64,000 bases of DNA from Angiostrongylus vasorum (lineage: Eukaryota; Nematoda; Chromadorea; Rhabditida; Metastrongylidae), in the NCBI GenBank assembly GCA_018806985.1, contig JADANN010000302.1:1000001-1064000 (forward strand). The letters are read 5' to 3'. Made by a program: the position numbers and the translations under genes. Under the pieces are notes generated by a model. That model did not search any database. It saw nothing but the letters and a program-made list of their open reading frames with translations, and had not been told where the DNA came from. Positions 23,240 through 34,366 of the stretch are shown here, piece after piece. How positions within the stretch are numbered: position 1 is the stretch's first letter; the number at the start of each line of letters is the position of its first letter.

Positions 23240-26123
23240 AGCACCTCAACGACCACAACAGTGAGACCCACCACTACTACTACTCCGCGTCCAATCACTA
23301 CCACTACTACCACTTTACCTCCAATCACTACCACGACAACCACTTTGCCTCCAGTCACTTATCCGCCTACTCCAGGATCTTCTATTGTAAGTTCTCCTTG
23401 TCGTTCCTCATGTTGTAACACTTTTTTCAGTAATAAAACTGCAAGACCAATGGGCTGTAGTTACACAAGTAGCTATTAGTACAGACACCCATTTAAACAA
23501 TCCGCAAATGAAAACATTATGAATTAAAAGCGTTTTAACGAGAAGGCGATGATTTTAGTCTAAAATAAGGTGCAATAGGTGAATCAGATGCTAATAAGGC
23601 AGTAGTTATGGGTATTTTCCTATACACACCTCGCCGTCGATTTCGATCTCAGACCAAAGGCTAACTAGGCCTTCCATACGCTTCCCTTCGTGGGTGACAA
23701 ATTGATGCAAAATTGTCTCCGATAGATTAAATGCGCTGTCATTTATTTAATGAAGCTGAGAATGGAGTGAGATGCATGGCACAACCTTCAGGAATTGATC
23801 ACTACCAGCCTTTGTCTTTTGTTTCTACTGATTCGGTTAAAACCGGTTCGAAGTGCTAATACTTTGCAGGTGCCGACATATTCTCAAGGACCAGGGCAAT
23901 GTCAATGTATCATGATCCAAATCTCCGAATCAGCACTGGCACAGTACCAGTGTAGCTGCGTCAGTAGTAACCAGGTTTTTTAAAATAGAACTGCTCGCGC
24001 TCGGTTAAAACCGGTTCGAAGTGCTAGTACAAACGGAAGGACACCGTCAACAAAATAGTAGGACATCGAGCCATAGATGTCGTCTTGGAAGAAAGTAATT
24101 CATATCCACATTTCACAGATTATTTCACCGATTTTCTTTTTATTGAAGGTATACCTAGGATAGGAATTAGCCCTGACTTATCCCTGACTTATCCCTGAAA
24201 GGCCAATGTAGCAAATATCCTTGAGTTTTGTAACTAGCCCTGACTTATCCTTGAAAGGTCTATGTAGTACACATCCTTAAGTTTGTTAAGTTCCTTTGAC
24301 TTCATGTTGACACTCCGAGTTCGAGGCCGTCTTTTCGAAAACTCCTAATAATTTAGCAATAACTTTAGCACTTGACGAGTTGAATAGTTATTTGAACTGT
24401 TGAAGTTACATTGCACTGTCACTTAAAGAGTAAGCACGATTTTGCGTCGTTAATAACGTGTTTTGCACTGGTTGGGGATTGAAGTTTTTCGAGGTGTTAA
24501 AAACGAAGTTTCTGACCCAAAGGTGGAACGCAAAGACGCCCTTGATAGTTAATGAATCGCGTTTTCCTGCTTGTTCACCTGCTTCCATTTCCGGAATACA
24601 ATTCTCAATGAAAAAAAAGTAATAGAATGTTTTGCAACTTCCAATGAGCTAGGTCTCCTTCCTTATAGAAAAACAAAAAATTGCATCATATTCGCAATGA
24701 TCTGTGGAGTGTAGACCTAGTGGTTTTGTTTTAAATGGAAAAATTCACTATGAGTCAACATATACATATTTAGGGTTAACAGAATCAACTACTTTCGGTA
24801 ACACATGAGTGGAAGTCAATTCATGTCTGCTTCTAAGAATTGAAAAACTGTATTAGTCTGTTTTGCTTAGGTCAAGAATACTAGTAGACTGAAGAGGATC
24901 CTAGTTGTTGAATGTTTTCAAATTCTGAGGGAGTAATTACCAAATTTTAGCCGATATAACCCCTTTTTCTGGCTTAAATGCTTCAATTTTTAGCTTGATT
25001 TAAAGATCGATAACGTAGTAACCACATTTCAGGCTCCTCCAGGGTATAGCGAGGGAATCACTTCAACATCGCCTCCAGGGATCACGGAGGTAAGTCCATA
25101 CAATGTATATTCTAAATGAAACTACATTGTTTTGGCAATTTTTAGTACCGTTTTAAGGCACAATGCTTTATATACGCTTTATACACGATATACTTTTGCA
25201 GATATTGACCTTTCCACCGGTAACTTATCCACCAGAGACGCCAATACCGAGTACCGTATCAACGATATCTGCCACAGTACCAAGTACAAGCACGTCTCCT
25301 TATGGCAAGTGTATGGATGAAGTATACATTTTATAGAAGCTATACGAATGATGTTAATATTTGTGGTCCTGTCCGTCCGTTTGGATTCAGAAAAAAGAAT
25401 GACACCTCGAAAAACCACGTGACGGAAGCAGTCAAGATGTTCAGTCCAGTAGCAGGAGTTTAAAGCATTTTTAAATGAATGAAACTCGGAAATCAGTTTA
25501 CGGCAAAAAATCTTAGTCTCTCGTTCTTTAAGCTGAAGCGGACTGTATGACTGAGGACTCACGAATATTTTTAATTCATTTGGAAATTAAAGGATCTCAT
25601 TGTTCAACATCAGGATCACAGATATCAATGAAATTGAACAATGCTATTTCGTAACAGTTCGAAACAAAAACCTCGAATATTTGATCCGGTACTCATGGAA
25701 GTTTTCTTGGCATCTTAATTAAGAAGAGTCGGAAACTTCCTAGAAATCCAATGAAACCTCTGGATCCGTCTTTTTTAATGGCTTTGTTGAAAGAAGAACG
25801 TCTTTCTTTCTTTCACTATCGATTTAGAAGTTGTTGATTCAGTTTCAACACAATATCCTCTAACTACTCCTTGTGTATCTGTCGGAGTACTATCACTACC
25901 ATGTGTTTGCCTTCCGCAATACGAGCAATGCGCCCCGAACATCTGCTGCTTGAAGAAAAGATTTCGGAGTCATGAGGTTCGCATTCTTACCAGATTAAGT
26001 CACTACAACTACGTTCCGAAATTACATTCCACAAATTGCATAATCCAAAAAGTATTTACTGGGAATGACAAAACCACCTTTTGTAAAAGTAATTTGCTCA
26101 ACGATTGCTTTTTCACATGCTAG
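23240..26123 (+). CDS. mucin-like, cysteine-rich secreted protein, five-exon model (second half of a possible larger gene)
   Basis: The exon model is 23,240-23,386, 23,870-23,974, 25,033-25,089, 25,202-25,304 and 25,828-26,123, about 235 residues, with all phases consistent. Exon 1 encodes a Thr/Pro-rich stretch (TTTTTPRPITTTTTTLPP, repeated with small changes) typical of O-glycosylated mucin segments, ending ATT|GTAAGT. Exon 2 encodes GQCQC...AQYQCSCVSSNQ, homologous to the QYQCQC module at 19.9 kb. Its donor (CAG|GTTTTT) is weak, and without splicing it stops at 23,983 as NQVF. Exons 3 and 4 are Ser/Thr/Pro-rich (PPGYSEGITSTSPPG; PPVTYPPETPIPSTVST). Exon 4 ends at a GC donor. Exon 5 encodes PCVSVGVLSLPCVCLPQYEQ and CAPNICC, then a basic tail. 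No start codon or signal peptide lies between the RTE and exon 1, so it is either the 3' part of the gene at 17.4 kb or a truncated paralogue. The family was not recognised. Confidence 0.5.
23593..23745 (+). mobile_element. SINE family 1 fragment in an intron
   Basis: Holds a degraded B box (CGTCGATTTCGATCTCAGACC), the CTAACTAGGCCTTCCATACG block and GGGTGACAAATTGATGC. The tail is missing. Confidence 0.45.
23833..24026. repeat. 26-bp direct repeats flanking an exon
   Basis: An identical 26-bp sequence beginning TCGGTTAAAACCGGTTCG occurs at 23,833-23,858 and 24,001-24,026. It lies on either side of the CQC...QYQCSC exon. It contains the palindrome AACCGGTT. Confidence 0.85.
24165..24290 (+). 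repeat. short tandem duplication
   Basis: The block TAGCCCTGACTTATCC...TGAAAGG...CAATGTAGC...ATCCTTGAGTTTTGT occurs twice in tandem with about 60-bp spacing. TGACTTATCCC is itself duplicated in the first unit. Confidence 0.7.
24291..25032. other. intronic or intergenic, nothing recognised
   Basis: AT-rich DNA lying between two phase-compatible exons. No repeat family or coding frame was identified. Confidence 0.35.
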
Positions 26124-26664
26124 CCATCAACACTAGGGTGCAAGTTTTGTGACCTTTAACATCAACTTTGATTCTTAACCAGTGATTTACTACACCTTCA
26201 GTTCAGTTCGGAGTGGTCTTGTGTGTCACACTTTAACTCTGATGGGATCCTCATATCATCAGACATAGGCACCTTTGTTAGGCAACCGTAAGACTAGTGG
26301 AAACTTAGCCGTAAAAGTAGGAAATTCCACAATTCACGAAGGTGAACGTCTGCTTGGTCCTGTTCACGGTTTTGCAGAACTCCAGTGGGAAAAAGTGTCA
26401 CCAAGCCAAAAAAACCAGGGCTGAATGAGTAACGTACCGGCAAACACCTGACTTTTTGAGAAATTGTAATTTTTATGATTCAGTCAAAAGGAATTTCTTA
26501 AAATTCTTTTGAATTATTCTTCTGATAAAACGGGTTTTGTCGACCTGCGTTTACAAGTACACCATTTTTTTCAGTTATTTGACAAGAATGCTTAGAAGAA
26601 AAGCTTATAAAAAAGGTATTTATTGAAAGTTCTGCACTACTAGCTTATCATATTTTCAAGAATT
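26124..26664. other. downstream of the mucin-like gene, nothing recognised
   Basis: No canonical AATAAA close to the stop was seen, and no other feature. Confidence 0.35.
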
Positions 26665-26885
26665 AAACAATGAGTCAGCTGAGAGACAAATGAAGCGAAA
26701 GACCCGCATGCTGTGGTGGTGGATGCGTTATACCCCGGAAGGGGAAATAACGTGTTCAGTCCCCACCACGGACACCAGCGGTCCGGAGTTTTGCAAATAT
26801 CTCAGCACCATTGTGGTTGTACTTCGCATAATATTCTGCCATAAAAAATGTAGAAGAAAGCAAATAAAAAGTTGACATAATGATA
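26665..26885 (+). mobile_element. SINE family 3 unit
   Basis: Forward unit: TCAGCTGAGAGACAAATGAAG, GACCCGCATGCTGTGGTGG, CCCCGGAAGGGGAAATAACG, CAGCGGTCCGGAGTTTTGC and AAATATCTCAGCACCATTG, then ATAATATTCTGCCAT. Confidence 0.65.
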
Positions 26886-27840
26886 TAGATTTCTGATTTT
26901 TAGAAACGACAACAATTGTCGGCAGAAGCACATCACGATGATGCCGTTGGACCGCAAACAGTCGATCTGCTGATGAATATTCTGAAAGACATCAAGAAAA
27001 AGATCAGCGATAGCTACTAGCGCAATTGTTATTGCTGTTAAACTGATATCTGTACAAACTCTGAGTATTTTATCAGTGCTTATCACAATTCTATCTTGGC
27101 TGCGCAGACATTATCTTGTGCTATTTATGTATATTTTATGTTGTTTATGTTTTTTTTTCTGAACTCAGTCACGAAAAATTCATTAACCGGGTTCACTAGC
27201 ATTTTTGAACGAACTGGCCACTTTTTGTAGCAAATTTCGTTCATTTGTTTAATACAAAAGCCATAAAACAACCCTCTTCAAAAATCAGCTTCTTGATTGG
27301 AATCTGAACATTCACATCAAGTGACTGCACCATCACTCTATACGCTCGAATTCTATAGGTTACTGTGTTTTGATCAGCCGGCGCTAATGTTATATAATAT
27401 TTTTTTCACAATGGCTGAAGTTCTAGCGGGTCTTGACCCCTTCAGAACAAGGGATGGTTCATGTTCAAAAACAGTCTACGCTGTGAAATATTATGACCCT
27501 AACGGAAAAACTGAATCCCTGGAGTACAATCACATGGAAAAAGAGCTTCTTTAAAACACCAGTCAATTCTTCTGCCGCTCATTTCGTCGCTAAAGAAATT
27601 CGGGTTCACGTAAAACGAGGAGCATGCCTTTCACAGATCAAAAATCCACCCTGAAATAATGGGGAGTTTGGGTGCAATTGTGAGACACACTTACCTTCCT
27701 TCAATTCATCTTTGGACTTTCAGTGTTAACAAAAACCCTTAAATTTAAAGATTATAGCCAATATTTAGCTTAACATGGTTCAGCGAATATTTGTGCTCAA
27801 TGGATAGTTTCTACTTGTAAGCGACTGCGGTCATGCATCT
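26886..27840. other. no confirmed gene; one weak frame
   Basis: A plus-strand frame from the ATG at 27,411 to 27,554 encodes MAEVLAGLDPFRTRDGSC and then KTVYAVKYYDPNGKTE. It reads plausibly but has no supporting splice sites or recognised homology. The rest is AT-rich. Confidence 0.25.
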
Positions 27841-28316
27841 CCATCACATGAGGGATCTCGAGCAGGCTAGTCGCGAGAATACGTGGCACGTCCCCACGTG
27901 CGCTCGCGGACCAAAAGCAACCTTTTATTCCCTGAGGCGCTGATGGATCCAGGGAATGGACTCCCTGTTTCAGCCGCGCCGATTTGGCACATACTCTCTG
28001 TATTTACGAGGCGTATTCATGCATGCGTGTGTGGGTGCGTTCTAGCTTATGCGGATTGTATTCCACGAGTCAATTCGGCCAAAAGCCTGCAGTCAAGTGA
28101 CAAGGAAGTATATGGAAGGCGATTAGGAGTTGCCTCCAACAAGTAAGCTCCATATCCACTCTGGGAGAGACCGACAAGCTATTCGTGAGTTGCCCCAGCC
28201 CCCCACGTTGAGAGCACAGCAAGCTATGCGTCGGTATCAAAAAAGCTAAACACAGCAAAAAGAAAAGCGCCACTTTCCCTTTAACCCAAAAAAGAACCCC
28301 CGATTCGGCAGCTAGG

Positions 28317-28993
28317 ATGACTACGGCGAGACCGCTAAAAGCTCAGAGCCATTCTACGCTGTTCAACTTGCAAAGCACTAAAGTGACGATCTGCACCTAC
28401 AATACACCCACTCCTGCAGCCGAGTTTTCGATAGTAGACTTGGTCATGCAAGTAAGAAGGATAGGGTACAACGTCATCGGCCTGGCCGAGATGAGACGAC
28501 GATACCCATTCAACGCCGTCTATGACACCGCAGAAGAACTGTTCCTCGGAACATGCGACAGTACAGGATTCTGCGACACCGGCGTTATCGTAAACGCGAG
28601 TTTGGCAATGAATATCAAATCACCCGAACAACTGATAGCGCGAATCGAACAGCTACGATTAAAGAGATATGGATCAAAACCGGCTTTGACAATCTTCGTC
28701 GTTTACGCGCCGACATCAAACCACGACGAAGAAGAAGCCGAAGCGTTTTGTATAAACTTGGAGAAGTCTACAGAGAAGACCACACATTCTTCAAGGTCAT
28801 CATTGAAGATTTCATCGCCAAGATTGGACCAAGAAGAACGTCTAAAGAACGTCACATTGGCACCCACGGATTAGAATGGAACGAACAGGGTGAGCGGTTA
28901 TCTGAGTTTATCACGACGACCAAGAGCATCCATGCTAACTCCCAATTACAGAAGCCTCACCCTCAACGCTGGACGTGGAAGAGAGTACCATAA
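28317..28993 (+). pseudogene. RTE endonuclease domain, one frameshift
   Basis: This is an apurinic/apyrimidinic-type endonuclease (EEP fold) used for target-primed insertion. Frame 28,317-28,770 contains [36 protein letters not shown] and KPALTIFVVYAPTSN. A frameshift near 28,770 moves the reading to the frame ending at 28,993, with REDHTFFKVIIEDFIAKIGP, GLEWNEQGERLSEFI and LQKPHPQRWTWKRVP. The usual catalytic asparagine in CTYNA is present, but the GDFNA-type motif reads EDFIA, so a key residue is lost. The conserved SDHRLL-type motif reads GPDHHLL near 29,070 in another frame. Confidence 0.8.
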
Positions 28994-29267
28994 TGAAATA
29001 AACTACATTACAGTAAATCGAAGGCTTAACTTACCGATTTCGCTGTTGTCTCAAAATTCTACATAGGACCAGACCATCACCTCCTTCGTGCAACATTTCA
29101 TGTCTCTCTGAAAGCAGAAAAAGCCGCTAAATTCAAAAAGAGAAGTCCCAAAACCACTGTAAATTGGGACTTATTCAACTCATAAGTCGGGCTATTGGGA
29201 AGATGCCGTTGTCGATAATATCGAAAAAGAATACGATCGGCTCATTCAACGTGTTTACGTTAGCGCT

Positions 29268-30600
29268 ATGAAAGCCGAGAGTTCGAAAGTCACCAAGAGA
29301 CGTCTGCCACCAGCAACACTCGAGCTGATACGCCAGCGTAGAATCGCACGAGCTGCATGCAACCCCGAACTAACGCCCGAACTTGCAAAACAGTGCCGAC
29401 AGGCGATAAAAGAAGATCATAAAGAGAGAAGAGCAGCAGCAATGGTCGAAGCTCCAGAGGCGGGGGGAAAAAAATTTGCTAAGACCACAGAAGCTTTGCC
29501 AACTACAAAACCCTCATAATTCCACTTCGACCCACGTCACCTTTCCGTCATATGAAATAAAGCATTATGTCGTCTATGTCGGCCCACCTGTTCTCCCCAT
29601 CCGAAATCCGACATGCAATTCTGTCGGTAAAAAATCTAACAACAACAGGTCCGGAAATGATAAGACCTGAACACGTGAAAAACTTCCGCGAGTAATCATA
29701 GTCATATTGCCTCGGCTGTTTACACGTTACCTGTCTGATTGCAAGTTCCCTACTCAATGGAAGACCAGCAAGACCGTGATATTGTTCAAGAAAGATGACC
29801 TACACGGTATTGGCAAATACCGCCCAATCTGCTTGCTGTCTGTCGTCTACAAACTTTCCACTCGAGTCATCCTAAAAAGAATTGACATAACATTGGACGA
29901 AGGACAGCCATGTGAGCAAGCAAGGTTTCGAAAAAGGATTTAGTACGATAGACCACATCAACACGATAACAAGGCTCATTGAAGTATCGCGAGAGTACAA
30001 AAGACCGCTCTGTCTCTTTCATCGATGTAAAGAAGGCCTTTGACCCAACTGATATAGAAGTAGTCATGGAATCCCTCTATAGTCAGGGAGTCCCTACTGT
30101 ATATGTGAGCTGTACAAAAACTTCACAACCAAGATATCACCATTCTACAGCAATGTTAACATCGACGTCAAAAAGAGGGATTCGGCAAGGCGACACCACC
30201 TCTCCAAAATTATTTACCGCCACCCTCGAGAACGTCATACGAACAGTGGAATGAGATAATATGGGAGTGAAACTCGATGGGCGGCAATTACACCATATTC
30301 GCTTTTGCTGATGACATCGTTCTTATAACACCAATCATTAGCGAAGAGAAACGAATGCTTGCCGACTTTGATAAAGCCTGCAGAAAAACTGATCCTCGGC
30401 TGAGTCTCACAAAAACGATGTCCATGAGGAAAGGATTGGTTTCGTATGCCCCATTCACGCTCAAAGGAACGAATATCTACAAATGCTCCAGTTACGTCTT
30501 TCTACATCTGGAAATCAACATGTTGAACGACTCAGCTCCAGAGTTGAGCAGGAGGAAACGAGCGGTTTGGGAGTTTTCAAGAGCATCGAGGATGTAGTGA
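29268..30600 (+). pseudogene. RTE linker and reverse transcriptase
   Basis: The linker at 29,268-29,519 (SSKVTKRRLPPATLELIRQR) is followed by RT segments in several frames. Segment 29,707-29,943 has LFTRYLSDCKFPTQWKTSKT and DDLHGIGKYRPICLLSVVYK. Segment 29,979-30,254 has SFIDVKKAFDPTDIEVVMES and SKRGIRQGDTTSPKLFTATL. Segment 30,277-30,597 has FAFADDIVLITPIISEEKRM, so the FADD active site is intact at 30,304-30,315. At least three frameshifts separate these parts. Confidence 0.85.
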
Positions 30601-30720
30601 AGAGAACAAAAAGATCCGACTCCGTGTTCACTTTTTCGACTCAACGGTACTTCTTGCGTTAACGTACGCTTGAGAAACCTGGTTGCTGCGTAAACAGGAT
30701 GAAAAAATCACTCAGCGTTA

Positions 30721-31068
30721 TTGAAGCGCAGTCGAAAGAACTACGTTAGGAGTATCCCGTTCCACATAAGTAAGGGAAGGGATCCGAAACTCCGACCCGC
30801 GTCAGCGATAAAAACCAAAGTTGCCGATCTGTACGCCAAACAGTCGAACATGAGGTGGGCCGGACACGTAATGCGTATGAAGGACAACGGATGGACAAGA
30901 GCCGTTAATGACAGGATATCTCGAGATGTCAAACGTACTGCAGGAAGACCGACCCGATGGTCAGAGTTTTCCACGAAACGCCTAGAAGAAAGAGGCGATG
31001 CTCAGAGTGAGTCCCTAGAGCGAGCAGAACCCACTGGGCAACTCTTGCACGCGACCAAGAAAAATTGA
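30721..31068 (+). pseudogene. RTE C-terminal domain
   Basis: This 115-codon frame (probably opened by a TTG) contains KVADLYAKQSNMRWAGHVMR, NGWTRAVNDRISRDVKRTAG and GRPTRWSEFSTKRLEER. The region lies downstream of the RT in this RTE clade; its role is not well defined. The same segment is encoded at 45.8-46.1 and 52.4-52.9 kb, giving a good reference alignment. Confidence 0.75.
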
Positions 31069-31154
31069 AGACTTGCTGGCGCCCACTCGATTCACTTATC
31101 AGCGGGACTACACCTGATACAAGTGAAGTGATTGTGGGTAGCACTGATGCAGTG

Positions 31155-31400
31155 AGAAAAGACTAGCTGAGAGAAAGGTAAAGCAAGGGTTTCGGTTGGT
31201 GACACGGATAAAACGTGAGCTACGGAAAATAGTAATCATGGGCTCGCAACGCACGTGAGGTTCCGAGTTTTGCTCAGTTCTCAGCACTCATGGTTGTGTT
31301 TTACGTAACTTTCATATGTTTTACACATTTAACTTCATTCACTCTGCCATGAAGAAATAATAGGCTGTTAATAGAAGTTAAAACAGCTAAGGTCATTTAC
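31155..31400 (+). mobile_element. SINE family 3 unit, diverged
   Basis: Keeps GACTAGCTGAGAGAAAGG, CCGAGTTTTGCTCAG, TTCTCAGCACTCATGG and CTGCCATGAAGAAATAATAGG. The central block is replaced. It lies directly after the RTE. Confidence 0.5.
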
Positions 31401-31524
31401 GTGCTAATGTTTTAGATTACTTTGAAACGATTACAAGGCTATTTTTCTAGTAGAACAAGAATGGAGAGGCATATTTCAATATAATCAGTGACGACTGAAG
31501 ACTTTATTTCATAATATAAAGCAC

Positions 31525-31610
31525 GAATGTCGCCTAGCAGTTATAGGTAGGCCGCCTGCAATACAGACAGGCTCGGTCAATGGTTCAATTCTGCGCTTAG
31601 GGATGCGGCA
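31525..31610 (+). mobile_element. SINE family 1 head fragment
   Basis: GGCCGCCTGCAATACAGACAG is followed by the B-box-like AATGGTTCAATTCTGCGC. The body is not recognisable downstream. Confidence 0.4.
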
Positions 31611-32160
31611 AATCATTGTGTACGCCGAATATACATTCAGTTATTTCTGCGATGCTACGACTGCACTCAAATGCATAGCGTATTGCCAAGAACACCAGAG
31701 GCTATATACCCTATGGTACTTAACCGTGAATGTGACACCTTACAGTCCTCAGTATACACTTTTTTGTGAAAATAATGCTTTTCTCACCTTCTACCTCAAT
31801 GCGCTAAATGGGGAACGATTGGCTTACAATTTAAATTGTTTTTAGGTCTTCTGCCAATGTCGCATCCAAACGGTATCTTTAATACTATCAAAGATTATCA
31901 AAGTGGTAAAGTTTACCCGGGTTCGACTTTTCGTGCTGAAGGAATACGTTCATGCAAGTACTTTGCTAACAGGCCAAATCGCTGTGGTTCGTGAACAAAA
32001 ATGAAGTGTTGTAATCTTCTGAAAGATTCTTTAAATCAGAAGCCAATTAAAAAGGTCTTTAATATATCAAACTTGTTGCTTATTGCTATTATTTTTTTCA
32101 AGGCAGAGTATTTCGTGAAATGCAACGATCATGTCACCAATTTTTACTCAGAGCCTAATA
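31611..32160. other. no supported gene
   Basis: The open frame 31,603-31,845 starts in SINE sequence and shows no family resemblance. Confidence 0.3.
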
Positions 32161-32164
32161 ATTT

Positions 32165-33000
32165 TGAATGGCAGGGTATTATGTGACATATAGCCACAGT
32201 GTTGCTAAGATATTTGCAAAAATTCGGAGCACTGGTATCTGCGGTGGGGATCGAACACACTACTATACTTTCAGGTCAGCCATGTTATTGACCTATAAGC
32301 GCTATCAGCAATCCGGAAAGGGTAATATCGTGTTGGATCCTCTACGTAGACACCAGCGGTCCGCAGTTTTGCAAACATCTCTGCAACATTATGATTGTAG
32401 TCACATAACACCCTGCCATTGAAAAGTATTAGGCAATAAATAAAAAATTGGGGACATTGTGATTTATACCATCGCTTCGGCTTAAGTGCGTTCACGCCGA
32501 TTTGTGCTTTCCAGATCAATCCCGTTGAAGGGTCATTGCTGATAGCGCCTATACGTCAATAACACGACAGACACGGAGACAAGCGAAACGAAGGACTCGC
32601 ATGATGTAGTGGTGAACGCCTTAACCCCCGGAAAGGGTAACAGCGTGTTCGGTCCCCACCGCAGACACCATCGTTCCGTAGTTTCGCAAATATCTCTGCA
32701 ACGACAGTGATGGTGAGATACTCGCAAAACTTGAGCCTCAAGTCTAATTCGAACTTGCAATTACCCTTTCCGAGAGCTCATGTGTCACTCACTGAACCAT
32801 TGCTACGCCTTTCTTTAAGCCGATTATTTTTACCCCAACAGTGCTATCAGCAGTAACGAGTGAATGGAAACGAACCCTCCAAAAGGGTAGTCGTTCATTC
32901 TAATGTAGCCAAAGCTCCAAATTTTGCGAATATCTCAGCATCTTTGTGGTGGTTTTTAGATAATACTCGGCCAAGAAGAAATAATAGCAGAAAATAAAAA
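32165..33000. repeat. cluster of about five SINE family 3 units
   Basis: Successive units in mixed orientation carry GATATTTGCAAAAATTCGG (reverse, 32,210), CGGTCCGCAGTTTTGCAAAC (forward, 32,358), GTTCGGTCCCCACCGCAGAC (forward, 32,648), the reverse set near 32,715-32,790 and CAAATTTTGCGAATATCTCAGC (forward, 32,920). The GGATTGATCTGGA-type spacer is seen once, reversed, at about 32,510. Successive insertions or local duplication produced it. Confidence 0.6.
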
Positions 33001-33114
33001 CTTTAACATCATAATTTCGACTAAAGCCTTAGCTTAACGGAGTTGAACGGCGATTAAGCTCCCTAGATAATTTCCATTGGCCGATAACTGTTGACGGGAC
33101 CGTTGTAGTAAAAA

Positions 33115-33300
33115 AAAGCTGACTGAGAAAAAGGAAAATCAGGTTATTCGGTGGTGCACTGGGTAAGACACGGGCCCTCTTAAAGGGTAACAGCGAGTTC
33201 GAATCTGGCCTTCGAGTTCGAATCTGGCCTGGAGTCCAAGCCTCACACACATTTAAGCATCATTGTGATTGCCTTTACTGTAGTTTATAGCTGACTGATC
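33115..33300 (+). mobile_element. family 3 variant with a clear tRNA-like promoter
   Basis: GGTGGTGCACTGGGTAAGAC (box A) is followed by GCGAGTTCGAATCTGGCC (B box). The B-box segment is tandemly duplicated (33,190-33,230). This variant shows that family 3 is also tRNA-derived. Confidence 0.55.
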
Positions 33301-34268
33301 TAGCGTAGTCTAAAGTAGTGATTCCCATACTTAGACATTTAGATTGTTCGTGCTGTCATATGACGAAGGCTGTAGAAATTCCTCAATAACTCCACTCGTT
33401 TTCAAGTAACTATCTTTGTTGTACGTGAGGTTCGGGTGGTGCGACTTGATAATTTGTTACCTTTCTTCTTATTTACATCTGGAATTTTTGGCCGACCATG
33501 AATCTTCCACGAAATCCTCAAGCTTGCCGATCAAGGCAGTTCTTTGCTCCTTCCCTCAAGCAATCATCAGGCGTTCTAGATCGCATGGGTGTTTTCCGCC
33601 TAGTATATAGGATTATTAAAGGAAAGTAAAGATTCTCGCGATTAGTAGAATGGATAGCCAAGGATAATCTTGAGAACGTAAGCAATTTCGAAAAATTAAC
33701 CCTTGGTGGGAATCTTCCTAATCTCGAGTGTTATTACTAACCAAATTACGCTAATTTAATGAGAACACACTCACTACAATGCAGTCCACCATTCCAAAGA
33801 AAAAAATTAAGTGTCAACGATTGCAAATTAGCCATTCATTCACTCAGAGTTATATTACAATCTTCTAAAAGAGTACGGTTTTTGGTCTCTTGAGTAATCT
33901 AGGGCTTATCCTTGAGGAATGCATGACTTTACGTCCTTGTTTTGAAGAAAAAATTTTTTAAGGCCATCGTAAGGTCTTCGATGACAGGACGTACAGCATT
34001 ATCAAACACATAATGAAACAGGCAACCTAGTGTTCAGAGCAAAAATGGAAGACTAAGTACTGTAGTGTAAATATCGGGAAAACGACAAAAAAAAACGAAA
34101 ACCGGCTGGACCATCACGACATGGGTTTTAATGTTAGCCACTAAATAACAGTCATCACTAACTGGTTCTAAGCGCGATGACAAGACAAACACATAGTACG
34201 AAGTCCACAATGCTCAGACTTTTTACAAAGGTTCTAGCCGAAAACTGTGCCGCTTTTCCTGTTCTCAG
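33301..34268. other. no supported gene
   Basis: AT-rich DNA; no repeat family or exon pair recognised. Confidence 0.35.
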
Positions 34269-34366
34269 TGCTAACAGAAGCAAGTCGGTTACTTTGCCGA
34301 GGAAAGAGTGATGGCTTTAGCGAGGACCGTTCGAAGGGAGTTGACGGTGGGGGAGATGAAAGACAG
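34269..34366 (+). CDS. candidate internal exon, unrecognised
   Basis: A good acceptor (CTTTTCCTGTTCTCAG, ending 34,268) and a donor (GACAG|GTGATG) bound a 98-nt segment open in one frame (2 nt plus 32 codons) reading LTEASRLLCRGKSDGFSEDR, then SKGVDGGGDERQ. The other two frames are closed. No neighbouring exon could be phased, so this may be chance. Confidence 0.25.

Larger units (their letters stand above)
27845..31115 (+). mobile_element. RTE-type non-LTR retrotransposon, near full length
   Basis: The 5' untranslated region (27,845-28,316) is shared with the copies at 23.1 kb and 43.7 kb. The coding region follows (endonuclease, linker, RT, C-terminal domain). The 3' end (GGCGCCCACTCGATTCACTT, then AGCGGGACTACACCTGATAC) matches the ends at 46.1, 52.9 and 62.75 kb. 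It lacks LTRs and has one continuous polyprotein order. Frameshifts and stops make it non-autonomous. No clear target-site duplication was found. Confidence 0.85.

Noticed and set aside
23167..23358. Val/Gly-rich minus-strand frame
   Set aside because: Antisense of the Thr/Pro mucin-like exon.
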